Shown: one piece after another, positions 50,418-59,052 of the stretch | How the letters are laid out: the number at the start of each line of letters is the position of its first letter | Numbering within the stretch: position 1 is the first letter of the stretch | Assembly (NCBI GenBank): GCA_903919125.1 | Contig: CAIXGS010000030.1 | Coordinates: 1 to 64,000, forward strand | Length of the DNA stretch: 64,000 nt | Origin: an uncultured Spartobacteria bacterium | Lineage (GTDB): Bacteria; Verrucomicrobiota; Verrucomicrobiia; Chthoniobacterales; Chthoniobacteraceae | Direction: 5' to 3' | The notes under the pieces: model-generated | Seen by the model: only the letters and a program-made list of their open reading frames with translations | Databases searched by the model: none | Told to the model about the DNA's origin: nothing | Position numbers and translations under genes: made by a program

Positions 50418-51416
50418 ATGAAATGGTTTTATGAATCTAATGGCCAGCCGCACGGTCCCATTCCGGAAGCGGAATTGCGCCGACTGCGGGACGCGGACAA
50501 AATTTCCGCTGAATCGTTAGTCTGGCAAGAAGGCATGCCAGATTGGGCGCCTCTAAACTCCGTGAAGGGATTGGGGCAACCCCTTGTTGTGCACACTCCT
50601 GACCTGCATCCAGCGCCGGAATCGCGACTCCCAACGCTCAGCCCACCTTCTCACGGAAAGGCCGTTTCACTTCCGTTGAAACAGGATTTCCAAGTCCCCA
50701 AGGATCCAGCAGACGCTGAGGAGCAGCCGATCCCAACCAAACCAAACCTGTTTGTTCTGGAATGGGAAAAACTTCCACACACCTCTCCTCTGCAAGCATT
50801 TACATCAAGCATACACTCCACGCTTTTTCACACCCAACGCACCGGAGAGGCGCTGCAGACGCCGGGCGACTGGAAACTTCCGCTCGCCTTCCTGGCACTC
50901 GCGGAGGTTTTGGGCACGCTGCTCATGTTAACAACCGTTGGTCTGCTACCGGTGGCCAACTCTAAGGTGGCGGTATTGATGCGCCAAATGCTTGGCTTAC
51001 AGGGTGGCGTCGGACTGACCACGCTCCTGCTCTCCAGCGTGCTCATGCTGCCGTTGAGCATGCTTGCAAAATCGACGATACTACACTTGTGCCTAAAGGT
51101 GTTCGGACGCTCGCAAGCTTCATTTTTAACTACATTTCGCACACTATGTTATGCGATCGGATCGAGCGCTGTGCTTTGGCTCATTCCGCTGGCCGCAGTA
51201 GCTGCTGCCGGCTTCGCTGGAGAGACTGCCGTGGTGGACTTTGCGATGGCCATCTCGATGGCGGTCGTAGCGGTGTGGTCCATGAGGGTGACCATCGGCG
51301 CCTTGGCCGCCAGCCATGGAATGCCGATTAGCAGGGCCGCTCTCTCTATTCTGCTGCCTCCCTTTTTGGCATTCACTGTGTTTTTCTTCATCGTTGCCGC
51401 CCTCGTCGCCTCGTAG
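50418..51416 (+). CDS. GYF_2 domain membrane protein with Yip1-like region
   Basis: A 332-residue protein. The N-terminal 50 residues are a GYF_2 domain (MKWFYESNGQPHGPIPEAEL, then ISAESLVWQEGMPDWAPL), a peptide-recognition module common in PVC bacteria, usually starting at MKWFY, which is why I chose 50418 rather than the in-frame ATG at 50400. A Pro-rich hydrophilic linker follows, then a Yip1-like membrane domain from about residue 160 with at least five hydrophobic helices (for example LPLAFLALAEVLGTLLMLTT, VLMLPLSMLAKSTILHLCL and LLPPFLAFTVFFFIVAALVA). The function is unknown; a scaffold that recruits cytoplasmic partners to the membrane would fit the layout. coaD follows after 35 bp on the same strand. 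Confidence 0.8.
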   Translation: MKWFYESNGQPHGPIPEAELRRLRDADKISAESLVWQEGMPDWAPLNSVKGLGQPLVVHTPDLHPAPESRLPTLSPPSHGKAVSLPLKQDFQVPKDPADAEEQPIPTKPNLFVLEWEKLPHTSPLQAFTSSIHSTLFHTQRTGEALQTPGDWKLPLAFLALAEVLGTLLMLTTVGLLPVANSKVAVLMRQMLGLQGGVGLTTLLLSSVLMLPLSMLAKSTILHLCLKVFGRSQASFLTTFRTLCYAIGSSAVLWLIPLAAVAAAGFAGETAVVDFAMAISMAVVAVWSMRVTIGALAASHGMPISRAALSILLPPFLAFTVFFFIVAALVAS

Positions 51417-51451
51417 CGACCTTCGGTTCGGACAAACTTTTCTTCCCCTCC

Positions 51452-51943
51452 ATGCTTCGCGCCATTTACCCCGGATCATTCGATCCCATCACCAACGGCC
51501 ACCTCGATGTGCTCTCTAGGGCGGCGAGGCTTTTTGATGAAGTCATCATGGCGGTGGCGATTAATCAGTCCAAGCAAGTGCTTTTCTCCGTTGAAGAACG
51601 CGTAGATTTACTTAAAATCTCCTGTCAACACCTTCCCAATGTTCGGGTTGCAAGCTTTAATGGTTTGCTGGTCGACTTTGCGCGCCAATCAGAAGCCAAG
51701 GCTGTAATTCGAGGATTAAGAGCGGTTTCAGATTTTGAATTTGAATTTCAAATGGCGCTGATGAACCGGAGCCTTGAACCGGAGTTAGAAGCTCTTTTCC
51801 TGATGCCCTCTGAAGAATACAGCTACATTTCCTCACGGATGGTCAAAGAAGTGGCCCGACTGGGTGGAGAAGTAAGTCGTTTTGTGCCAAAGTGCGTAGA
51901 GGCCGCCCTCAAAGCCCGTTTTGCCGCACAACGCGGAGCGTAA
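51452..51943 (+). CDS. coaD: Phosphopantetheine adenylyltransferase
   Basis: The penultimate enzyme of coenzyme A synthesis, which transfers AMP from ATP to 4'-phosphopantetheine. The 163-residue length is typical. The nucleotidyltransferase motif YPGSFDPITNGH (6-17) has the TNGH box with His17, and ISSRMVKEV (126-134) is the second ATP-binding motif. IRGLRAVSDFEFEFQMALMN (86-105) is the family core. It opens the coaD-yceD-rpmF-plsX-fabH-tatD run, although the 101-bp gap to yceD may hold another promoter. The ATG has no Shine-Dalgarno sequence. Confidence 0.97.
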   Translation: MLRAIYPGSFDPITNGHLDVLSRAARLFDEVIMAVAINQSKQVLFSVEERVDLLKISCQHLPNVRVASFNGLLVDFARQSEAKAVIRGLRAVSDFEFEFQMALMNRSLEPELEALFLMPSEEYSYISSRMVKEVARLGGEVSRFVPKCVEAALKARFAAQRGA

Positions 51944-52044
51944 CCTGAACAGCCCCAGCGCGCATGCCAGTCACTACGAGTGACAGCGCCTGAGTCAAGC
52001 CCACTCCTTCCTCCGACACCCCCCTTTCGCATAGAAACTTTTGC

Positions 52045-52497
52045 ATGAAAATACACACCCGCCAAATTCCTCTGGAAGGTAAACACATAGAGGGAGAAGA
52101 TCCTGCATCCGTGTTAGATCTGCACGATCCGACGGCTCAACCCTGCGGTCCCCTGCGTTACAGCTTGGACGTCGGCCTGAGCGAAGGCGGCCTCTTCGCC
52201 ACCGGTCGTCTGGAAGGAGCGTTCCGACTGGATTGCGTAAAATGTCTGGAGCCTTTTGAATACGCAGTGTTAGTTCCAAACTTCGCTTGCCAAGTCGAAT
52301 TAGAGGGCGCCGAAGAGGTAGACTTGACAGAGTCCCTCAGAGAAGACATTGTCCTCGCCCTTCCCGCTCATCCGCACTGCGATTGGAGCGGCTCGAAGCA
52401 CTGTCCCGGACTGCATCTGCCGCCTGAACAACCGCTTCCGGCCGAGACTCCCAGACCCGTGTGGGATGCGCTGGATCATCTAAAGCTCGAACCTTAG
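52045..52497 (+). CDS. yceD: YceD/DUF177 family 23S rRNA accumulation protein
   Basis: A 150-residue member of the DUF177 family, which is linked to 23S rRNA accumulation in E. coli and is almost always next to rpmF, as here (13 bp apart). The core GLFATGRLEGAFRLDCVKCL carries the CxxC pair at C64 and C67. A C-terminal HCDWSGSKHC segment adds two cysteines (C112, C120) that could complete a zinc site. The N-terminal part (MKIHTRQIPLEGKHIEG) is typical. Tight coupling to rpmF points to ribosome assembly as its process. The length is slightly below the 170-180 of enterobacterial forms. Confidence 0.88.
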   Translation: MKIHTRQIPLEGKHIEGEDPASVLDLHDPTAQPCGPLRYSLDVGLSEGGLFATGRLEGAFRLDCVKCLEPFEYAVLVPNFACQVELEGAEEVDLTESLREDIVLALPAHPHCDWSGSKHCPGLHLPPEQPLPAETPRPVWDALDHLKLEP

Positions 52498-52510
52498 CCG
52501 CCTCGTTTTT

Positions 52511-52693
52511 ATGGGAGTCCCGAAAAGAAAAATGTCCAAGATGCGCCTGCGTACACGCAAGGCCGCCAACCGCTGGCACGCACCCCAGCTTAGCCGCTGC
52601 ACAAATTGCGGCGCCGCCGGTCGCTCCCATCGCGCCTGCGCTTCCTGCGGTTATTATCGCGGACGTCAAGTGCTGACCGTCGCCGGTCTCTAA
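52511..52693 (+). CDS. rpmF: 50S ribosomal protein bL32
   Basis: A 60-residue ribosomal protein with the classic MGVPKRKMSKMRLRTRKAAN start. A complete zinc-ribbon (C30, C33, C43 and C46, in CTNCG and CASCGYY) marks it as the C+ zinc-bound form. It follows yceD after 13 bp. The transcript probably ends in the hairpin region at 52746-52822, or continues into plsX by read-through. No Shine-Dalgarno sequence lies in front of the ATG, as often in this window. Confidence 0.96.
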   Translation: MGVPKRKMSKMRLRTRKAANRWHAPQLSRCTNCGAAGRSHRACASCGYYRGRQVLTVAGL

Positions 52694-52745
52694 GCCTCTG
52701 AGGTCGTTGGAAAAAGGGCCGCGATCCTAAGGTCGCTGAACCTGT

Positions 52746-52822
52746 GCCCCTTCTTGGGGCTGAACTCATTCTATTTGCGCCGCCCCTTCGCTTTTAAGGC
52801 GATTTGCGGGCGGCGGTTTATT
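52746..52822 (+). terminator. Hairpins and terminator-like structure after rpmF
   Basis: A perfect small hairpin GCCCC-ttctt-GGGGC lies at 52746-52760. A larger stem has arms CGCCGCCC (52778-52785) and GGGCGGCG (52808-52815), a 22-base loop that can itself fold (TCGC/GCGA), and is followed by the T-rich gtttatttgg. It probably ends or attenuates the coaD-yceD-rpmF transcript before plsX. Confidence 0.55.
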
Positions 52823-52854
52823 TGGTTTGAGCAAACTTTGCTACAAAGCTTTTG

Positions 52855-52875
52855 TCACTGATCATTTATCAGTGA
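52855..52875. promoter_or_regulatory. Perfect hairpin in the rpmF-plsX spacer
   Basis: The arms TCACTGAT (52855-52862) and ATCAGTGA (52868-52875) enclose a five-base loop. It is not followed by a T-run, so an operator or an mRNA structure is more likely than a terminator. Confidence 0.45.
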
Positions 52876-52933
52876 TCATAAAAGTTCTTAGCTAATGTGC
52901 GTATTTTAGTGGCGCAACTCCCTCCAGACACTG

Positions 52934-52951
52934 TCTAACTTTAAAGTTAGA
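52934..52951. promoter_or_regulatory. Perfect 18-bp palindrome upstream of plsX
   Basis: TCTAACTTTAAAGTTAGA is identical to its reverse complement over all 18 bases and is centred about 72 bp before the plsX ATG. Size and symmetry fit a dimeric repressor site, by analogy with fatty-acid regulators such as FapR that act at plsX genes in Firmicutes; the sequence itself is not a FapR box. The regulator is unknown. Confidence 0.5.
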
Positions 52952-53014
52952 GCAGTGCTCCAGCACGGCCTCGGCAAGGAACAAGACTTCGCGCACACAC
53001 CGTTTTAATCTGTC

Positions 53015-54055
53015 ATGAAAATCGCACTCGACGCCATGGGAGGCGATCACGCACCGGCCAACCTCGTGGAGGGGGCGATGCTAGCGCTTCGCGAATACTC
53101 TGAAATTTCTCGTCTTTACCTCGTTGGCGATCCCGATCGAATCAAATCTGAATTGCAGCGCCTCTCCTTCTCAGACGCTCGAATTGAAGTAGTGGCCGCC
53201 ACGCAGGTTGTTGAAATGAGCGAGGGCGCAGCGGATTCAGTGCGCAAAAAGCGCGATTCCTCCATCAGCCGGTGCGTTGATTTAGTGAAGTCGGGGGAGG
53301 CAGAAGCCTTAGTGAGCGCGGGGCACACGGGAGCGGCCGTCGCGGCTGCCCACATCAAGCTGCGCACACTTCCCGGCATCGAGCGCCCGGCCATCGCGGC
53401 GGTCATGCCGACTTCTACGAACTACTTTTTGCTCATCGATGCGGGGGCGAACACAGACCCTTCGCCCAAGCAACTGGTCCAAAATGCGATCATGGGGGCG
53501 GCCTACTCCCGCCACGTACTTGGGTACTCAAATCCCTCCATCGGACTCATGTCGATTGGCACCGAGGACGAGAAAGGAAACGAGTTTACTAAGGAAGTCT
53601 TCGATTTGCTCAAGGCCACCAGCCTGAATTTCCGGGGAAACGTCGAGGGCCACGACATCTTCGAGAACCCAGTGGAGGTGGTAATTTGCGATGGTTTTTT
53701 AGGCAATGTCCTCCTCAAGACCATTGAGGCAACCGCCCTCGCTGTCCTCAGTTGGCTCAAGAAGGAACTCATGAAATCCCCTGTTCGCATGGCCGGTGCC
53801 TGGCTGGCGAGGGACGCCTTTCGAGCCATCAAGAAGAAAGCCAACCCGGACGAATACGGCGGAATGCCATTGCTCGGAGTCAACGGCATCTGCATCATAG
53901 CGCACGGCAGTAGCTCGCCTACCGCCGTAAAACACGCGATTCGACAAAGTACAGAGTCGATTCGCACCCAGGTTAACCCGCACATCATCCGCGAGGTGGC
54001 GCAGTATAACGCCAGCGCCTCGGCAACCCTAATCACCCCGAGTGTCCAATCTTAG
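53015..54055 (+). CDS. plsX: Phosphate acyltransferase PlsX
   Basis: A 346-residue enzyme that makes acyl-phosphate from acyl-ACP for phospholipid synthesis; the acyl-phosphate is normally used by PlsY. The N-terminus MKIALDAMGGDHAPANLVEG is the family signature. GHTGAAVAAAHIKLRTLPGI, NVEGHDIFENPVEVVICDGF and the glycine-rich VNGICIIAHGSS block are also present. The length is normal. The GTG start of fabH lies inside its last codons (14-bp overlap), so the two are translationally coupled. The 18-bp palindrome lies upstream. No Shine-Dalgarno sequence is seen. Confidence 0.97.
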   Translation: MKIALDAMGGDHAPANLVEGAMLALREYSEISRLYLVGDPDRIKSELQRLSFSDARIEVVAATQVVEMSEGAADSVRKKRDSSISRCVDLVKSGEAEALVSAGHTGAAVAAAHIKLRTLPGIERPAIAAVMPTSTNYFLLIDAGANTDPSPKQLVQNAIMGAAYSRHVLGYSNPSIGLMSIGTEDEKGNEFTKEVFDLLKATSLNFRGNVEGHDIFENPVEVVICDGFLGNVLLKTIEATALAVLSWLKKELMKSPVRMAGAWLARDAFRAIKKKANPDEYGGMPLLGVNGICIIAHGSSSPTAVKHAIRQSTESIRTQVNPHIIREVAQYNASASATLITPSVQS

Positions 54056-55028
54056 CGCCTCCATCGTCGGAACAGGCTCGTACGTTCCAGAGACCATCCT
54101 GACCAATGCGGAGCTGGAGCGTCTGGTGGAAACCAGCGACGAGTGGATCATATCGCGTACTGGGATCCGTGAGCGCCGCATCGCCTCCGCGACCCAATCC
54201 ACCAGCGATCTCGCCGCGGAAGCCGCCAAGGCCGCGCTTCAAAACGCCGGAGTCACCCCCGAAGAAGTCGACATGATCATCGTCGCCACCGTGACGCCCG
54301 ATATGTTTTTCCCTTCCACGGCCTGTTTTGTGCAGACGAAAATCGGAGCGAAAAGAGCCGTTTGTTTCGACGTCAGCGCCGCGTGTTCCGGCTTCCTTTA
54401 CGCACTGGAAATCGCCCGTCAATTTATCGCATCCGGCGCCCAAAAGACCATCCTCGTGATTGGCGCAGAGAAACTCTCGACCATCGTAAACTGGACGGAC
54501 CGTAATACTTGCGTGCTCTTTGGAGACGGAGCCGGCGCCGCCCTACTCCAACATCGCCCAGGTTCAAGAGGCATCCGCCACACCCATATGGGAAGCGACG
54601 GAAAGTTCGCTGACATTCTTCAAATTCCCGGAGGCGCCTGCCTAAATCCTGTGACTGCTGAAAACGCGGGAGAGCGGCTCAACACGATCCGCATGAACGG
54701 TAAGGAAACTTACAAACAGGCCGTTACCGCAATGCTCGACGCTGGGAACCGCGTCCTAGAAGCCGCAGGAATGAACGCCAGCGAACTCGCCTGCATCATC
54801 CCCCATCAGGCCAACGTGCGCATCATCGAGGCTATTGCCGAACGCATGAAGCTTCCCATGGACCGCTTTCTTGTGAATCTTGAACGCTTTGGTAACACGA
54901 GCGCCGCCGCTGTCGCAATCGCCTTGGACGAAGCGAATCGCACCGGCAGGATGCATCGCGGGGATCATATTCTGTTAGTAGTTTTCGGGGGCGGCCTTAC
55001 GTGGGCGGGTTCGCTCATCGAGTGGTAG
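54042..55028 (+). CDS. fabH: 3-oxoacyl-[ACP] synthase III (FabH)
   Basis: A 328-residue condensing enzyme that starts fatty-acid synthesis by joining acetyl-CoA to malonyl-ACP. The catalytic triad is Cys115 (SAACSGF, 112-118), His255 (IIPHQAN) and Asn285 (GNTSAAA). The TSDEWIISRTGIRERRI block (31-47) is the family signature. The GTG start lies 14 bases inside plsX, so the start is fixed by the frame and the family N-terminus. The tatD gene begins 29 bp after the stop on the same strand. PlsX and FabH side by side is a common lipid arrangement. Confidence 0.97.
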   Translation: MSNLSASIVGTGSYVPETILTNAELERLVETSDEWIISRTGIRERRIASATQSTSDLAAEAAKAALQNAGVTPEEVDMIIVATVTPDMFFPSTACFVQTKIGAKRAVCFDVSAACSGFLYALEIARQFIASGAQKTILVIGAEKLSTIVNWTDRNTCVLFGDGAGAALLQHRPGSRGIRHTHMGSDGKFADILQIPGGACLNPVTAENAGERLNTIRMNGKETYKQAVTAMLDAGNRVLEAAGMNASELACIIPHQANVRIIEAIAERMKLPMDRFLVNLERFGNTSAAAVAIALDEANRTGRMHRGDHILLVVFGGGLTWAGSLIEW

Positions 55029-55057
55029 AATGCCAGCAGGCTAGCGCCCCAAGCGTC

Positions 55058-55849
55058 ATGCTCACCGACACGCACGCGCACCTCGATTTTCCGGATTATT
55101 CCGCCGACCTGCCGGAAGTTCTAGCCCGCGCCAAAGAGGCAGGTGTTTCGCAGCTCATTACCATCAGTACGTCTATTGAAGGCAGTTCGCGAGCAGTCGC
55201 TTTGGCGGAACTGCATGCCGAAGTTTCCGCCTCAATCGGAGTGCATCCGTGTCACGTGGATGATTCCCCAGAGGATATTTTGACTCCACTGCGCGCACTG
55301 ACAAAACATCCAAGCGTGGTGGCGATCGGAGAAACCGGGTTGGATTATCACCGTGCAGCACAGGATGCTACGACGTCAAGTGGCCGAGCGAACCGCGCCC
55401 GGCAGGCGTTGTTTTTCGAACAACAGCTTGAACTTGCGCTAGAGACTCGACTGAACGTCGTAGTGCACCAGCGGGATTCGTGGGACGACACGCTGTCGAT
55501 TTTGCGCCCGTATAGCGGCAAGTTGCGCGCCGTCTTCCATTGCTTCGGCGGTTCGCTGGAACAGGCCCACTCGCTTTTGGACTTGGGATTCAATGTGTCC
55601 TTCACGGGAATTATCACGTTCAAAAATGCGGCGATTGCGCGCGAAACCGCTTCAAAATTACCCGCAGGCTCTTTCTTTCTGGAAACCGACTGCCCGTTCC
55701 TCGCCCCCGTCCCTCACCGTGGACAGCGTTGCGAACCGGCCCACACGCGAGTCACGGCCGAGGCCCTCGCCACACTGCGCAACGAGTCCCTCGAAACCCT
55801 AGCCGCCCACACCAGCGCGGCAGCCGCCGAGTTCTTTCGCCGCCCGTAG
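55058..55849 (+). CDS. TatD-family metal-dependent hydrolase (DNase)
   Basis: A 263-residue enzyme of the TatD/YcfH amidohydrolase family, a TIM-barrel nuclease or phosphoesterase. The metal and catalytic ligands are in place: THAHLDFPD (His6, His8), GETGLDYHR (Glu92), VVHQRD (His137), HCFGG (His161), and ETDCPFLAP with Asp211. I chose the ATG at 55058 because the upstream ATG at 55001 overlaps fabH and adds a non-family extension. The most likely cellular role is DNA repair or quality control; the substrate is not shown here. The gene converges with the LprI-like gene at 55903. Confidence 0.92.
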   Translation: MLTDTHAHLDFPDYSADLPEVLARAKEAGVSQLITISTSIEGSSRAVALAELHAEVSASIGVHPCHVDDSPEDILTPLRALTKHPSVVAIGETGLDYHRAAQDATTSSGRANRARQALFFEQQLELALETRLNVVVHQRDSWDDTLSILRPYSGKLRAVFHCFGGSLEQAHSLLDLGFNVSFTGIITFKNAAIARETASKLPAGSFFLETDCPFLAPVPHRGQRCEPAHTRVTAEALATLRNESLETLAAHTSAAAAEFFRRP

Positions 55850-55902
55850 TCCTAAGTCACCCCCCGCGCAATCCGCTTGGGAGAAGCGCCGCGGACCAGC
55901 AC

Positions 55903-57078
55903 TCACTTCACTCCGTCCAAAGTCAGAGTCATTCGCGCCACATCTAAGGCAAAGGCGGCCGTCATGCTTTTTTCCCTCTTTAACTCTTCAAACGACACGG
56001 GGATCAAAAGTTTGTCACCACTCCACTTCATATCCTGAATGTCGATGCTGGTAGACATTGAGCTCATCTTTAGTTTCCGCTTTTCAAGCATTTCAAGAAA
56101 CTCAGATTTGTGGATTAACTTTACTCCTTTTCCGTGAATCCACACGGCGATAACGGCTGGCCCTCGTCGAGTGCTAAAGTCCATCACGGCAATCTCCGTG
56201 GACGGATGCCATTTTGCCCCGCCCTGAAACCTGCCCTCCCGAGTATCTCTTCCCTCCCAGCCTAACAACTCTTCGGTCTGACCTTTCACGTCCACCAAAC
56301 AAGGAGTCCCCAAGCGGTCATAAATAATCCAACGCCCATTCGGACTCACTGAAACGGCGTCTGGAAACTCAATATTTTTCCCCACAGCCTGCAAAAGAAG
56401 ATTGATGCTCCGGTGGCACTCCTCCGTCAGATTATCACCCTCTGTTTTCTCCGCCTCTCTCAGACCGGCGATGAAGGTGTTCACTTGGGGCTTGGAAATC
56501 TGCCACCAGCGACTCCCAATCCCGTGAGCCGCAACCCGCCTGATGGTATCCCCTCTGTCCCGAAGCAAACCCAGCATTACCTCTGGAAGTCTAGGATCTA
56601 GAGAGTATTCCAAACTCCGCAGGGCTTCAAGCCGAGCGTCCGGATCTGGCGACTTCAGCTTTGCAAGCTGCGCCCCGACGTTCACATTCTTATCGTCCGC
56701 CTTCTCAACGGGTGCCGCACCTCGCGTCCCCGCTTGAGCCGCCCCACGAAGCTCGCGGATCCGCTCCAGAGTCAAACGCAGCGCCAATTGCGTACGTTTG
56801 CCAGGCTCGGACTGACTCAGCGCATCGTCTTTCATCTTAAGCCACTGACGCTGCTGATCGCGAAGCTGGAGCTGCGCAGCGGCATCCAACCCTTGGCGCA
56901 CCTGCGTATAAACCGAGGAAAGCTCCTTGTCGGCGGCTTTGAATTCAGGATCCTTCAACAGTTGCTGATAGAGCGCCTCTGATTGACTGGAAGAGAGCGC
57001 CCCGTGACTTGCCGTCGGACACATTGAGGCAGACATTGCGGCTACGAAAAGAAAGTGAAACAAACGTTTGGTAGACAT
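55903..57078 (-). CDS. Exported LprI-like and HEAT-like protein
   Basis: A 391-residue protein from the ATG at 57078, which gives a signal peptide (MSTKRLFHFLFVAAMSASMC, then PTASHG); a longer version at 57144 lacks that. Residues about 30-100 resemble the lysozyme-inhibitor LprI-like/DUF1311 domain (DKELSSVYTQVRQGLDAAAQ, then RDQQRQWLKMKDDA). A short helical part with RLEALRSLEYSLDPRLPEVM follows and reads like one or two HEAT/PBS-type repeats. The C-terminal 150 residues are beta-rich and propeller-like (VSPNGRWIIYD and DMKWSGDKLLIPVSF). The role is unknown; binding in the envelope is more likely than catalysis, since no catalytic motif is seen. It is probably monocistronic. Confidence 0.72.
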   Translation of the reverse strand: MSTKRLFHFLFVAAMSASMCPTASHGALSSSQSEALYQQLLKDPEFKAADKELSSVYTQVRQGLDAAAQLQLRDQQRQWLKMKDDALSQSEPGKRTQLALRLTLERIRELRGAAQAGTRGAAPVEKADDKNVNVGAQLAKLKSPDPDARLEALRSLEYSLDPRLPEVMLGLLRDRGDTIRRVAAHGIGSRWWQISKPQVNTFIAGLREAEKTEGDNLTEECHRSINLLLQAVGKNIEFPDAVSVSPNGRWIIYDRLGTPCLVDVKGQTEELLGWEGRDTREGRFQGGAKWHPSTEIAVMDFSTRRGPAVIAVWIHGKGVKLIHKSEFLEMLEKRKLKMSSMSTSIDIQDMKWSGDKLLIPVSFEELKREKSMTAAFALDVARMTLTLDGVK

Positions 57079-57262
57079 GGAGTATTGGAAACCGTTGTTT
57101 AAAAGCCGAACTTCTAAAATGACAGCAACGCATCCAAGCGACACAACTATAGCTTAGGAAGCCAAAACTGACGCATCAGCAAATGGCGTTAACCCATTTT
57201 CAGAATGGGAACAAGAGCCTGTCAGAAGCTTCGCTTGCGGGTCATCTGCGATCATAGTGGGA

Positions 57263-57277
57263 AAAAGTGTCTGTCCC
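57263..57277. repeat. REP-like motif, left copy
   Basis: aaaagtgtctgtccc is the exact reverse complement of gggacagacactttt at 60474-60488. Words of this type (GGGACAGACAC plus a T-run) are typical of REP elements mobilised by IS200-like RAYT transposases. No transposase gene is present in the window. Confidence 0.6.
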
Positions 57278-57326
57278 CCTACACACGCCCCTACCCTCGG
57301 AGGGCGGATGCCGAAACCGCGCAAGC

Positions 57327-58406
57327 TCATCGGGTCGTTACCGAATAAATGTTTTTCTCGGTCGTTAAAGCGCCCACTTTTTGAAGGTCCCCTTTTTCAT
57401 CGATGCGGAAAGCGGAGAGCGTTGCACCGACCCACGCGGTTACCATCAGGTAGCCGCCGTCTGGTGAAAGGCTAAAACCCCAGGGCATTTTATCCACTGA
57501 TGTGTGCCCAAGGAGCGTCAGATCACCCATCTCGCTAACCTGATAGCGGGCGATGGAATCCGGTATCGGAGCAGTACCTCGGATCCCGACAAAAAGGAAT
57601 TTTGAGTCGGGTGTGATAACTATATCGGAAGCTGTCGACTCACCTCCTTGGTCTCTGACTTCGAGGGCGGCACAGCTTTGACGGAGCGAAAGCTGGCCGT
57701 CCTGATGCCAATCGAAGGCGCTCGCGCCCGGATTTTGCTCATTGCTGGAATACAAGATAGGTTTTGTGGGATGCCACACTAGATGGCGCGGGCCTATAAG
57801 ATCGGTAAGATTTACGGATTCAGGAAATAGAGCGGACAAATGGCCCGAATCTGAATCAAAGCGATATTCTCGAATCGTATTTATTTCCCTCACATACGAG
57901 GTGTAAACGAAATGGTTATCCGGGGAGGTTGTGATGCAATGCAGATGCATTTTCCCCTCATTTTTATGACTCACTCGAGTAATCGGAACGCCATCATCGT
58001 TTAGAGAATAAATATCAAGCGAACCGCGATAATCGACAGCAAGCAGGAAATGATTGGAGCGATCTAAGCCGATAAATGCGTAAGGATTTTCAAATATAAT
58101 CGGAACATGTTTTTGATAAGAACCATCTTGATTTAGTGTTACTAAAAATCCCTTTTTATTGCCTGCGAGGTAAAGAAGGGGCTTGGAGGGGTGCTTGAGA
58201 ATCGTCGAAATAGGAGTCAGTAGCTCGATTTCGCTTTCAAGTTTTAGTTCCAATCCATCTACCGACGGGGTCGCGTTGATGATCAGAAGTTTCTTGCTAG
58301 AAGTAGTCGGAGCGTAGATGTGAAACGGTTTTGGGGAAACCGGTTGGGCCATCATTTGGCTCAATGTCAAAAGACAAAGGACAAGGAGGGTTGTAAAAAT
58401 TTTCAT
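57327..58406 (-). CDS. Exported lactonase-type beta-propeller protein
   Basis: A 359-residue protein with a signal peptide (MKIFTTLLVLCLLTLSQMMA, cleaved near AQP). Repeated blades resemble the 6-phosphogluconolactonase-like seven-bladed propeller (Pfam lactonase): TILKHPSKPLLYLAGNKKG, CITTSPDNHFVYTSYVREIN, HLVWHPTKPILYSSNEQNPG, and a final GFSLSPDGGYLMVTAW. The length fits a single propeller. The family includes bacterial lactonases and carboxymuconate cyclase relatives, but export argues for a periplasmic sugar-lactone or structural role, and the substrate is unknown. It lies within the region bounded by the REP-like motifs. No clear terminator was found downstream. Confidence 0.84.
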   Translation of the reverse strand: MKIFTTLLVLCLLTLSQMMAQPVSPKPFHIYAPTTSSKKLLIINATPSVDGLELKLESEIELLTPISTILKHPSKPLLYLAGNKKGFLVTLNQDGSYQKHVPIIFENPYAFIGLDRSNHFLLAVDYRGSLDIYSLNDDGVPITRVSHKNEGKMHLHCITTSPDNHFVYTSYVREINTIREYRFDSDSGHLSALFPESVNLTDLIGPRHLVWHPTKPILYSSNEQNPGASAFDWHQDGQLSLRQSCAALEVRDQGGESTASDIVITPDSKFLFVGIRGTAPIPDSIARYQVSEMGDLTLLGHTSVDKMPWGFSLSPDGGYLMVTAWVGATLSAFRIDEKGDLQKVGALTTEKNIYSVTTR

Positions 58407-58502
58407 AAAGGGAGCGTATCAACTTTGGGAGCGAGGAAAGTGCCTTTCCCCCGAAGGCTTCACCTATCTAATTTTGTTTGGGGATCTTCACCGGCAAACG
58501 GT

Positions 58503-58898
58503 TTATAGGCAGATGCGGCGGCTCAGGAGTGATTTCCCGAAAGAAAAGGCTGCCATTCCTGCGATCATTATGGAGAGTTGCATCCACCATGGCGAAGTGG
58601 AGAAGCACGCGCGCACGGATTCGAAAAGCACCATGAATCCGACGATCTCGGTCATCTCCCAGAACCGGTGCCGCCGAACGCACGGGTCGTTGGTGTGCCT
58701 AGCTTCCAGAAAGTAGACGAGGCTCACTGCCAATATTGAGGCGATGGCCGCCACGGGGATTGTTAAGAACGCCGGCGGTTCAATGATGGCGCCGGATGAC
58801 GTGGTGCGGCAATGGAAGGAAATCACCGCCGCTCGGCTAAGCACCCATGCGATGAAAAATGCCAGCAATTCAGTGCGGTCTTTAATGCGTCGTGTCAT
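58503..58898 (-). CDS. Small integral membrane protein of unknown function
   Basis: A 131-residue protein I do not recognise. It has four clear hydrophobic helices, around LAFFIAWVLSRAAVISFH, LTIPVAAIASILAVSLVYFL, MTEIVGFMVLFESVRACF and LSIMIAGMAAFSFGKSLL. The loops are short and charged (ARHTNDPCVRRHRFWE), which fits a compact inner-membrane protein. It lies between the propeller gene and the second Gfo/Idh/MocA gene on the same strand, with gaps of about 100-150 bp, so co-transcription is possible but not shown. An open frame on the opposite strand overlaps it but lacks such features. Confidence 0.6.
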   Translation of the reverse strand: MTRRIKDRTELLAFFIAWVLSRAAVISFHCRTTSSGAIIEPPAFLTIPVAAIASILAVSLVYFLEARHTNDPCVRRHRFWEMTEIVGFMVLFESVRACFSTSPWWMQLSIMIAGMAAFSFGKSLLSRRICL

Positions 58899-59052
58899 TG
58901 CGATGGACGATGGGTGGGCGCGGTTGAGGAGGCGCGGCGCACCACTGAGTTTAGTGGCGTCGTATCAGAGACGGAAACTAAAAAACGCCGAAGTACAGCG
59001 CCCATTGGCAATTAAAGTTTAACCCAAGTCTCTTTCCCCTGCCGTTCCCCCT

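Noticed and set aside
58744-59022. A 92-codon plus-strand frame opposite the small membrane protein gene.
   Set aside because: The minus-strand frame has four convincing membrane helices; this one has no domain or signal.
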